Source of the DNA: an uncultured Lachnospiraceae bacterium
GTDB lineage: Bacteria; Bacillota; Clostridia; Lachnospirales; Lachnospiraceae
NCBI GenBank assembly: GCA_946413945.1
Contig: CAMKMR010000089.1
Location: 1 to 6,974, forward strand
Direction: 5' to 3'
Length of the DNA: 6,974 bases
Shown here: positions 1 through 6,163 of the stretch, piece by piece
How the letters are laid out: every line of letters starts with the position of its first letter
How positions within the stretch are numbered: the first letter of the stretch is position 1
Position numbers and translations under genes: made by a program
Notes under the pieces: generated by a model
What the model was told of the DNA's origin: nothing
What the model saw: only the letters and a program-made list of their open reading frames with translations
Database searches by the model: none

Positions 1-90
1 TCATGACATCTTTTTTCTTCAAAATCTGACATATATTTTATTAACTTGCAGGGGCATTATTCTTTTATTCCCTTCCGTCTTTTATAAACT

Positions 91-148
91 AAAAAAACAA
101 CCTCCTTTAAAAGGACATCCTTAGTCCGCTTGAGGAGGTTGTTTTTTT
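91..148 (-). terminator. Strong intrinsic terminator of the PurF-like gene
   Basis: A perfect 16-bp inverted repeat (arms 91-106 and 133-148) starts five bases past the stop codon of the PurF-like gene. Each arm has a GC-containing core (ACCTCC / GGAGGT) flanked by seven A or seven T, so the minus-strand transcript forms a stable stem ending in seven U. The 26-base loop can form a smaller inner hairpin (GGAC at 113-116 with GTCC at 124-127). Because the A and T tracts are symmetrical, the same element could also stop transcription arriving on the plus strand from the left of the window. Confidence 0.92.
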
Positions 149-153
149 ATTAT

Positions 154-1569
154 TTATTCACGGCCATCCCAGCAATATGTGCAGAGCTTATCTCTGTCTA
201 TTCCTGTGGCCTTGATCATATCATCGATACGGTTGAACTTAAGAGATGTGAAGTTAAGTCTTTCTCTTATCTTTTCAAGCATCTTCTCATATTTTTCTGA
301 ATCTGGATTTGCATAATCATCAAGGATTGTTCTATCCACATTCTCGCCCTCTTCTTCAGCAATAACCTGACGAGCGATAAGTTCCATCTCTGAGTTTTCA
401 CGAGAGAAGTTAAGATACTTACAGCTGTAAAGGATTGGTGGGCAGGCTGGTCTGATATGAACTTCCTTGGCACCTGCATCATAAAGATACTGTGTTGTCT
501 CACGAAGCTGTGTTCCACGTACGATTGAGTCATCGATAAGAAGAAGCTTCTTACCGTTTACTAACTCATGGATTGGGATAAGCTTCATATGAGCGATCAG
601 ATTTCTCTTATCCTGATGTGTTGGCATAAATGAACGTGGCCAGGTTGGAGTATATTTAACGAATGGACGACCATAAGGAACACCAGACTCATTTGAATAT
701 CCAATAGCATGACCGATACCTGAATCAGGTACGCCTGCAACAACATCAATATCATCTTTAGTAAAGCCGTCACGCTTAGCCATTTCAACACCACAGCGGT
801 TTCTTACATTTTCAACTGTCTGGCCTTCATAACGTGAAGCTGGATAGCCATAATAAACCCAGAGGAAAGTACAGATTTTCATGTCTGTTCCTGGTTTAAC
901 TACTGTAACAACCTTCTCTGGAGTCATAACGCAGATTTCTCCAGGTCCAAGTTCTTTATAATCTGAATAGCCAAGATTAAGATAAGCAAATGATTCAAGA
1001 CTGGCGCAGAATCCTTCTTCCTTCTTACCAACGATAATAGGAGTTCTTCCAAACTTATCTCTCGCAAGATAAATGGCATCTGGAGTAAGGATAACGATAG
1101 TCATGGAACCATCGATTTTTTCCTGAGCATACTGAATTCCTTCAAGAATATTGTCCTTAGTATTGATAAGGGCTGCTGTAAGCTCAGTCTTGTTGATATT
1201 TCCACCGCTCATTTCAAGGAAGTGAGAGCTTCCATTATCAAATAACTCATTTACCAATTCTTCAGTATTATTAACCTTACCGACAGTAGTAATAGCATAT
1301 GTTCCATGATGAGAACGAACAATTAGTGGCTGTGGATCATAATCTGAGATACATCCGATACCGAGACTTCCTTCCATCTCGTGTATATCTGATGAGAATT
1401 TACTTCTAAATGGTGCATTCTCTATATTGTGAATAGCTCTGTTAAATCCGTCTTTGCCATGTACAACAAGACCTGCTCTTCTTGTACCAAGGTGCGAATG
1501 ATAATCTGTCCCGTAGAACAAGTCAAACACGCACTCTTCTTTTAATGCCGATGCAAAAAATCCACCCAT
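154..1569 (-). CDS. PurF-like amidophosphoribosyltransferase homologue lacking the glutaminase cysteine
   Basis: This 471-residue protein has the two-domain layout of glutamine-PRPP amidotransferase: an N-terminal Ntn-type glutaminase domain (about 1-225) and a type I phosphoribosyltransferase domain (about 230-471). The PRPP-binding motif LLLIDDSIVRGT is at 342-353 and PDSGIG at 281-286. Cys233, Cys383, Cys463 and Cys466 fall where Bacillus PurF has its iron-sulfur cluster ligands. The N-terminus reads MGGFF, so Gly2 replaces the catalytic cysteine of the usual M-C-G start. An ungapped by-eye alignment (YG at 19-20, H26, G28, AG at 32-33) supports that register. Other glutamine-site residues also look replaced. 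An AAAGGAG ribosome binding site (1577-1583) lies seven bases from the ATG, and an in-frame TAA upstream rules out a longer start. From memory, similar MGGFF proteins occur in Clostridia and Bacteroides annotated as amidophosphoribosyltransferase. I infer a PRPP-dependent transferase using free ammonia or another acceptor, or a regulatory paralogue. A housekeeping PurF is less likely. Confidence 0.85.
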   Translation of the reverse strand: MGGFFASALKEECVFDLFYGTDYHSHLGTRRAGLVVHGKDGFNRAIHNIENAPFRSKFSSDIHEMEGSLGIGCISDYDPQPLIVRSHHGTYAITTVGKVNNTEELVNELFDNGSSHFLEMSGGNINKTELTAALINTKDNILEGIQYAQEKIDGSMTIVILTPDAIYLARDKFGRTPIIVGKKEEGFCASLESFAYLNLGYSDYKELGPGEICVMTPEKVVTVVKPGTDMKICTFLWVYYGYPASRYEGQTVENVRNRCGVEMAKRDGFTKDDIDVVAGVPDSGIGHAIGYSNESGVPYGRPFVKYTPTWPRSFMPTHQDKRNLIAHMKLIPIHELVNGKKLLLIDDSIVRGTQLRETTQYLYDAGAKEVHIRPACPPILYSCKYLNFSRENSEMELIARQVIAEEEGENVDRTILDDYANPDSEKYEKMLEKIRERLNFTSLKFNRIDDMIKATGIDRDKLCTYCWDGRE

Positions 1570-1576
1570 TGTTAGT

Positions 1577-1583
1577 CTCCTTT
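1577..1583 (-). promoter_or_regulatory. Ribosome binding site fixing the start of the PurF-like gene
   Basis: The minus strand reads AAAGGAG, then seven bases, then ATG. It establishes that translation begins at the methionine followed by Gly-Gly. The missing N-terminal cysteine is therefore not an artefact of start choice. Confidence 0.85.
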
Positions 1584-1610
1584 ATAATACTATATTTTAT
1601 TAACAAGGCT

Positions 1611-1640
1611 ACTATACATCAAAACCAACACTTTTGTCTA
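1611..1640 (-). promoter_or_regulatory. Possible sigma-A-type promoter for the PurF-like gene
   Basis: On the minus strand a -35-like TAGACA (1635-1640) is followed after 18 bases by a -10-like TATAGT (1611-1616), about 42 bases upstream of the ATG at 1569. The spacing and -10 match are reasonable and the -35 is imperfect. The surrounding AT-rich sequence makes chance matches common. If real, it would let this gene be transcribed independently of the trp operon. Confidence 0.35.
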
Positions 1641-1660
1641 TTAAACTTTTAAATGTAAAT

Positions 1661-1684
1661 TTTTAAAAAAATATTGTATTTTTT
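1661..1684 (-). terminator. Weak all-AT hairpin between trpA and the PurF-like gene
   Basis: An 8-bp perfect stem made only of A and T (arms 1666-1673 and 1677-1684, three-base loop) lies 36 bases past the trpA stop. It is the only stem-loop with a T run that I see in the 150-base gap. Without G-C pairs it would be a poor terminator, so partial read-through from the trp operon is plausible. Confidence 0.2.
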
Positions 1685-1719
1685 ATACTTTTTGTGAAAA
1701 CTTTAGCTTTCCCCATTGT

Positions 1720-2496
1720 TTATTCAACAGATTTAACCGCATCCTTCATTTCCCTTACATATTCTTCAAGTTTTTTTGGTGCATTTTCTTTTTCAGAAGC
1801 CACGATCTTTACCATTGCCGAACCAACGATAACTCCATCTGCAATTTCAGCCATTCTTTTCGCCTGCTCAGGCTTACTGATTCCAAAACCTATAGCGCAT
1901 GGCACATCTGTAACTGATCTTATGCTTTCTACCATAGACTTTAAGTCAGTATTTATTTCGTTTCTTACTCCAGTTACACCCATTGAAGATACAACGTATA
2001 TAAAACCTTTTGCGCTTGCAGCTATCATCTTTATCCTGTCTTCACTGGTTGGCGCAACAAGAGGGATAAAGTCTATCCCATACTTTTCGGTCACCTCAGA
2101 AAACTCCTTTGCTTCCTCATAAGGAACATCCGGAACGATGATGCCATCAGCTCCTGCTGCCGCTGCATTATTAAAGAATCTGTCTAATCCATAATGAAAT
2201 ACAGGATTTGCATAAGTCATAAATACAAGAGGGATGTCGCTCTCTTTTCTGATCTCTTTAACTAAGTCAAATACCTTATCTGTAGTCATTCCGGAAGCTA
2301 GGGCTCTTATATCTGCTTCCTGAATTACAGGTCCTTCAGCAATAGGATCTGAAAATGGAATGCCCACCTCTATAAGGCTTGCTCCTCCTCTTATTGCTGC
2401 TCTGAAGTTTTCTAGAGATTCTTCATATGATGGATCTCCAGCAGTAAGAAAGGCTATAAATGCTTTTTCTTTAAATGCGTCTTTTATTCTAGTCAT
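1720..2496 (-). CDS. trpA: Tryptophan synthase alpha subunit
   Basis: The 258-residue TIM-barrel subunit cleaves indole-3-glycerol phosphate to indole and glyceraldehyde 3-phosphate, passing indole to TrpB inside the cytoplasmic alpha2-beta2 complex. The length is usual for the family. FLTAGDPS is at 16-23, the active-site segment EVGIPFSDPIAEGPVIQ at 43-59 with catalytic Glu43 (Salmonella Glu49), SSMGVTGVR at 170-178, and the phosphate-binding GFGIS and GVIVGSA segments at 203-207 and 221-227. The second catalytic acid, Asp60 in Salmonella, is Glu54 here. The start at 2496 is chosen because AGAGGAGA lies eight bases upstream. The open frame extends back to a methionine at 2598, but that would overlap trpB by 110 bases and adds a tail not seen in TrpA. 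The gene overlaps the end of trpB by eight bases (ATGACTAG), suggesting translational coupling of the two subunits. Confidence 0.97.
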   Translation of the reverse strand: MTRIKDAFKEKAFIAFLTAGDPSYEESLENFRAAIRGGASLIEVGIPFSDPIAEGPVIQEADIRALASGMTTDKVFDLVKEIRKESDIPLVFMTYANPVFHYGLDRFFNNAAAAGADGIIVPDVPYEEAKEFSEVTEKYGIDFIPLVAPTSEDRIKMIAASAKGFIYVVSSMGVTGVRNEINTDLKSMVESIRSVTDVPCAIGFGISKPEQAKRMAEIADGVIVGSAMVKIVASEKENAPKKLEEYVREMKDAVKSVE

Positions 2497-3670
2497 AGAT
2501 CTTTTCTCCTCTATATCTTGCAATTGCAGCAACGTCCTTATCACCTCTGCCTGAAACTGTAGCAACGATAATGCTGTCTTTAGGCATTGTTGGTGCAAGT
2601 TTCATAACATGAGCTATTGCATGTGAACTTTCTATTGCAGGGATAATTCCTTCTGTTCTTGAAAGATATTCAAATGCATTTACTGCTTCATCATCTGTTA
2701 TTGCCACATACTGAGCTCTTCCAATTGAATGAAGATAAGCATGTTCCGGTCCGATTCCCGGATAATCAAGTCCCGCTGAAATAGAATAAACTGGAGCTAT
2801 CTGACCATATTCATTCTGACAGAAAAGGGATTTCATACCATGGAAGATGCCGATGGTACCATTTGCAAGGGTTGCTGCATTCATATCTGTATCAACTCCG
2901 CGGCCTGCAGCTTCACAGCCAATAAGCTTTACTCCCTCATCTTTTATATATTCATAAAAAGAACCAATGGCATTAGAACCGCCGCCAACACAAGCTACTA
3001 CTGCATCAGGAAGGCGTCCCTCTGCTTCTAAGATCTGAGCTCTTGATTCCTTACTGATAACGCTCTGGAAGTCTCTTACTATTGTTGGGAATGGATGAGG
3101 TCCCATTACAGAACCTAAAACATAAAGAGTATCATCTACTCTTGTTGTCCACTCACGCATACATTCGTTTACTGCATCCTTAAGGACCTTCGTTCCACTT
3201 GTTACAGCATGAACCTTTGCTCCAAGAAGTTTCATTCTATATACATTAAGTGCCTGTCTCTTTGTATCTTCTTCTCCCATGAAGATCTCACATTCCATAC
3301 CCATAAGAGCTGCTCCTGTTGCAGTTGCAACACCATGCTGACCAGCACCTGTTTCAGCTATTACTCTGGTCTTTCCCATCTTCTTTGCAAGAAGGATCTG
3401 ACCTAAAACATTATTTATCTTATGAGAACCAGTATGATTAAGATCTTCTCTCTTAAGATAGATCTTTGCTCCTCCTAAATCCTTTGTCATCTTCTCTGCA
3501 TAGTAAAGAAGAGAAGGACGTCCAGCATAATTTTTAAGAAGGCTGTCTAATTCCTTATTAAATTCTGGATCGTTTTTATAAAATTCATATGCCTTTTCTA
3601 ATTTGTGGATCTCATTCATTAAGGTTTCTGGAATATACTGTCCACCAAATTCACCAAATCTACCAGCCAT
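2489..3670 (-). CDS. trpB: Tryptophan synthase beta subunit
   Basis: This PLP enzyme condenses indole with L-serine to give tryptophan. The 393-residue length and the opening FGEFGGQYIPE (5-15) mark the ordinary TrpB1 type that pairs with TrpA. Lys84 in HTGSHKINN (79-87) is the PLP Schiff-base lysine. Glu106 in ETGAGQHG (106-113) is the catalytic acid, GGGSNA (229-234) binds the cofactor phosphate, and SGRGDKD (373-379) closes the cofactor site. The ribosome binding site AAGGAG (3677-3682) sits six bases before the ATG and overlaps the trpC stop codon, so only ten bases separate the two genes. In many operons trpF would lie at this junction, but there is no room for it here. The trpB stop lies inside the first codons of trpA. 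Confidence 0.98.
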   Translation of the reverse strand: MAGRFGEFGGQYIPETLMNEIHKLEKAYEFYKNDPEFNKELDSLLKNYAGRPSLLYYAEKMTKDLGGAKIYLKREDLNHTGSHKINNVLGQILLAKKMGKTRVIAETGAGQHGVATATGAALMGMECEIFMGEEDTKRQALNVYRMKLLGAKVHAVTSGTKVLKDAVNECMREWTTRVDDTLYVLGSVMGPHPFPTIVRDFQSVISKESRAQILEAEGRLPDAVVACVGGGSNAIGSFYEYIKDEGVKLIGCEAAGRGVDTDMNAATLANGTIGIFHGMKSLFCQNEYGQIAPVYSISAGLDYPGIGPEHAYLHSIGRAQYVAITDDEAVNAFEYLSRTEGIIPAIESSHAIAHVMKLAPTMPKDSIIVATVSGRGDKDVAAIARYRGEKIYD

Positions 3671-3680
3671 TTCTCTCTCC

Positions 3681-4460
3681 TTATAAGTTATGTAAACTTT
3701 CTATCAATTCTTTTTTATTTTCACTTCTCATAAACATCTCGCCTATAAGAACCGCGTCAGTACCATTTTCTCTAAGGATTTTTAGGTCTTCAGGGGTTTT
3801 GATACCACTTTCAGATACATAGATAACATCATCTGGAATAAGCTCTCTTAATCTGATACTGTTATTTATATCAACTGTAAAATCCTTTAGATTTCTATTA
3901 TTTACGCCTACAATTCTTGATCCTAGAGCTAAGCATCGCTTTACTTCTTCCTCATCATGAGCTTCAAATAAAGCAGAAAGCCCTAAAGAATCTGCAATCT
4001 CATAATATTCCTTTAATTCCTCGTCACTAAGGATTGCCGCAATAAGAAGTATCGCTGATGCCCCAAGTATTTTTGCTTCATAGATCATATAAGGATCTAC
4101 TGTAAAATCTTTTCTTAAAACAGGGATCTTTACTCTCTTTGCTATCTCTTCTAAATACTTATCACTGCCTTTAAAATATTCCGGTTCAGTAAGACAGGAA
4201 ATAGCATTTGCTCCTGATTCCTCATATTCTTTAGCAATCTCTAAATAAGGAAAGTCAGCTGCGATGATTCCTTTTGAAGGAGAAGCTTTTTTTACTTCTG
4301 CTATAATGGAAAGTCCTTCTTTTTTTAAAGCCTTCTCAAAAGGAAAATCCTCTGTTTTTTTTATATTAAGTGCCTGTTCCTTAATACTTTCCAAAGATAT
4401 TTTTTCTTTTTTTGCCAAAACCCTTATCCTGCTTGATTTAGCTAATTCATCAAGTATCAC
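3681..4460 (-). CDS. trpC: Indole-3-glycerol phosphate synthase
   Basis: TrpC closes the indole ring of 1-(o-carboxyphenylamino)-1-deoxyribulose 5-phosphate with loss of CO2 and water, giving indole-3-glycerol phosphate. With the GTG start the protein has 259 residues, the usual single-domain length; no TrpF domain is fused to it. Active-site segments, numbered from the GTG, are IAEVKKASPSKG (53-64, with Glu55 and Lys57), LRKDFTVD (115-122, catalytic Lys117), LFEAH (164-168, Glu166), GVNNRNL (185-191, Asn187) and SESG (216-219). These correspond by eye to the known catalytic residues of Sulfolobus IGPS. The GTG at 4460 is preferred over an ATG at 4484. A full AAGGAGG lies five bases before the GTG, and the protein then begins MILDEL, like many TrpC proteins. 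The ATG has only a weak AGGA eleven bases upstream. Confidence 0.95.
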   Translation of the reverse strand: MILDELAKSSRIRVLAKKEKISLESIKEQALNIKKTEDFPFEKALKKEGLSIIAEVKKASPSKGIIAADFPYLEIAKEYEESGANAISCLTEPEYFKGSDKYLEEIAKRVKIPVLRKDFTVDPYMIYEAKILGASAILLIAAILSDEELKEYYEIADSLGLSALFEAHDEEEVKRCLALGSRIVGVNNRNLKDFTVDINNSIRLRELIPDDVIYVSESGIKTPEDLKILRENGTDAVLIGEMFMRSENKKELIESLHNL

Positions 4461-4465
4461 GCTAA

Positions 4466-4472
4466 CCTCCTT
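4466..4472 (-). promoter_or_regulatory. Ribosome binding site deciding the GTG start of trpC
   Basis: The minus strand reads AAGGAGG, then TTAGC, then GTG. The site lies inside the short extension that an ATG start at 4484 would give, which argues that translation begins at the GTG. The 68-base trpD-trpC gap is the widest between consecutive trp genes in the window. Confidence 0.8.
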
Positions 4473-4528
4473 ATCAGCTGACATTTCTTTAAGTATCCTG
4501 CACTGTAATATGATGCCTTACTTTACAT

Positions 4529-5575
4529 TTACGCCTGGGCTTCAAGATTAGACATCTTTACATATCTATCTATTATTTCAAGTGCCTTGCCTGAATTCAT
4601 TACTTCTTCAGCTTCTTTAAATCCTTCTTTAAGAGATACACCTTTAGCTAAGTGAAGGGCTGCAGCTGCATTTAAAAGAACAACATTCTTCATAGCAAGA
4701 TTTGCCTTTGAACCTTCCATTCCAGCCTTACCAGAAAGGATTTCTTTAGTAAGTAAAGCATTTTCCTTAGGCTCTCCACCTTTTATATCATCTCTTGTAT
4801 ATTTTTCTGTGATTCCAAAATCTGCCGGATTAATCTCATATTTTTCAATAGAACCATCTTCCTTTAATTCAGCTACAGATGTCTTTGCACTTACTGAAAT
4901 CTCATCTAACTGATCCTGTCCAAAGACTACCATGGCACGCTTTACTCCCATTTTTTTAAGTGTCTCTGCAATCTCATCCACTAATTCTTCCTTATAAACT
5001 CCAAGAAGGAAATAGTCAGGTCTTGCAGGATTTGTAAGAGGTCCTAAAAGGTTAAATATTGTTGGGATTCCGATAGTCTTTCTAACAGGCCCAACATATT
5101 TCATTGCCGAATGATATTTCTGGGCAAACATAAAAGCAAAGCCATTTTCTTCTATCATCTTCTGATTTAATTCAGGACTTACCATAAGATTTCCACCTAA
5201 AGCTTCAAGTGCATCTGCTGTTCCGCATTTTGATGTGGCAGCTCTGTTACCATGCTTAGCTACATTTACGCCCGCTGCAGCTAAAAGAAAAGCTGTTGTA
5301 GTTGAAACATTCATTGACTGAGCCTTATCTCCGCCTGTTCCAACAATTTCAAGCACCTTTGATTCATGTTCTACAGGAAGAGCCTTTTCTCTCATTGCTG
5401 TTGCAGCGCCTGATATTTCATCAGGTGTTTCTCCCTTAATATGGAGGGCTGTTAAAAATGCCGCTGTCTGGGCCTGATCTGTCTCTCCGCCCATGATCTC
5501 ACTTACTACCTCGTAAGCTTCGTCAAATGTAAGATTTTTACCTTCTGATACTTTAACTATTGCTTCTTTAATCAT
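4529..5575 (-). CDS. trpD: Anthranilate phosphoribosyltransferase
   Basis: TrpD transfers the phosphoribosyl group of PRPP to anthranilate, giving N-(5'-phosphoribosyl)anthranilate. At 348 residues it is a stand-alone class III phosphoribosyltransferase, not fused to TrpG as in enterobacteria. An N-terminal helical domain (about 1-70) precedes the PRPP diphosphate loop VGTGGD (78-83). NVSTTTAF (89-96) and KHGNRA (107-112) with CGTAD (117-121) follow; these contact PRPP and anthranilate in known structures. A QDQLDEIS segment supplies the Asp-Glu pair that binds the second magnesium. The ATG at 5575 has an AAGGAGG site (5584-5590) that lies within the last codons of trpG, with three bases between the trpG stop and the start, so the two are probably translationally coupled. 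Its product needs TrpF before TrpC can act, and no trpF is present in this window. Confidence 0.97.
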   Translation of the reverse strand: MIKEAIVKVSEGKNLTFDEAYEVVSEIMGGETDQAQTAAFLTALHIKGETPDEISGAATAMREKALPVEHESKVLEIVGTGGDKAQSMNVSTTTAFLLAAAGVNVAKHGNRAATSKCGTADALEALGGNLMVSPELNQKMIEENGFAFMFAQKYHSAMKYVGPVRKTIGIPTIFNLLGPLTNPARPDYFLLGVYKEELVDEIAETLKKMGVKRAMVVFGQDQLDEISVSAKTSVAELKEDGSIEKYEINPADFGITEKYTRDDIKGGEPKENALLTKEILSGKAGMEGSKANLAMKNVVLLNAAAALHLAKGVSLKEGFKEAEEVMNSGKALEIIDRYVKMSNLEAQA

Positions 5576-5578
5576 TTT

Positions 5579-6151
5579 CTAGTCCTCCTTTAAGAAATTT
5601 TCTAACATTTTCTTTCCATCCGGCGTAAGTATTGATTCAGGATGGAACTGTAATCCGTAAACTTTATTTTTTCTATCTTCTACTGCCATTACTTCGCTGT
5701 CATCTAAACTTACCGCAATGACATTAAGTTCTTCCGGTATCGTATCTTTCATAGCTGATAATGAATGATACCTTGCAACTTCTGTATGCTCGTTTATGCC
5801 TTCAAAAATCTTTGAATCCTTATCTAATTTACAGAGGGATTTTTTTCCATGCATAAGACGTGCTGCATAACTTACAGTCGCTCCATATACCTCGCATATA
5901 GCCTGATGTCCAAGACAAACCCCAAGTATTGGAATCTTTCCTTTAAATTCTCTTATCACATCTTCTATTATTCCGGCATCCTTTGGTTTTCCCGGTCCAG
6001 GCGAAAGGATTATCTTCGAAGGAGCCATATTCTTTATCTCTTCAACTGACATTTCATCATTTCTTATAACTTTTATATCGCTGTCTATACTTCCTACAAG
6101 CTGATAAAGGTTATATGAAAAACTGTCGTAATTATCAATCAGTAATATCAT
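5579..6151 (-). CDS. trpG: Anthranilate synthase component II (glutamine amidotransferase)
   Basis: The 190-residue class I glutamine amidotransferase releases ammonia from glutamine and channels it to TrpE. It opens MILLIDNYDSFSYNL, the standard TrpG start. LSPGPGKPKDAG (49-60) forms the oxyanion region. The nucleophile Cys79 is in GVCLGHQ (77-83), RYHSL is at 127-131, and His170 with Glu172 in FHPES complete the triad, so the domain looks fully active. The same subunit can also serve as PabA in folate synthesis in bacteria without a separate pabA; nothing here decides that. The gene starts 12 bases after trpE, behind an unusual all-G ribosome binding site. Its final Lys-Glu-Asp codons contain the ribosome binding site of trpD. 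Confidence 0.97.
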   Translation of the reverse strand: MILLIDNYDSFSYNLYQLVGSIDSDIKVIRNDEMSVEEIKNMAPSKIILSPGPGKPKDAGIIEDVIREFKGKIPILGVCLGHQAICEVYGATVSYAARLMHGKKSLCKLDKDSKIFEGINEHTEVARYHSLSAMKDTIPEELNVIAVSLDDSEVMAVEDRKNKVYGLQFHPESILTPDGKKMLENFLKED

Positions 6152-6155
6152 AAGT

Positions 6156-6162
6156 CCCCCCC
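6156..6162 (-). promoter_or_regulatory. Poly-G ribosome binding site of trpG
   Basis: The trpE-trpG spacer on the minus strand is a single A, seven consecutive G, then ACTT before the ATG. No AGGAGG is present. The G7 run can pair with the CCUCC of 16S rRNA through one G-U pair, so it is the likely ribosome binding site. The other genes here use an A/G-mixed site. Confidence 0.7.
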
Positions 6163-6163
6163 T

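Noticed and set aside
1..90. Possible minus-strand gene start at 32 (MSDFEEKRCH, running off the left edge) and an open plus-strand frame from 2 to 124.
   Set aside because: The minus-strand ATG has no ribosome binding site and only ten codons are visible. The plus-strand frame has no start and runs through the terminator stem. The stretch is best called AT-rich non-coding sequence.
98..109. ACCTCCTTT on the plus strand matches the 3' tail of 16S rRNA (anti-Shine-Dalgarno).
   Set aside because: It is one arm of the terminator stem, and the short match is expected by chance. Nothing else of an rRNA gene is present.
1694..2122. 142-codon open frame on the plus strand.
   Set aside because: It is antisense to trpA, rich in Ser/Phe/Ile as expected of a complementary shadow, has no ribosome binding site and no recognisable domain.
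2497..2598. Upstream methionine extending trpA by 34 residues.
   Set aside because: It would overlap trpB by 110 bases, has no ribosome binding site, and adds a tail foreign to TrpA. The site before 2496 is strong.
3589..3822. 77-codon plus-strand open frame spanning the trpC-trpB junction.
   Set aside because: It is antisense to two well-supported genes, with no ribosome binding site or recognisable motif.
4461..4528. Weak stem-loop (AAGTA with TACTT, inner GCA with TGC) in the trpD-trpC gap.
   Set aside because: The pairing is short and interrupted with a large loop and no T run, so I see no support for a regulatory RNA or terminator.
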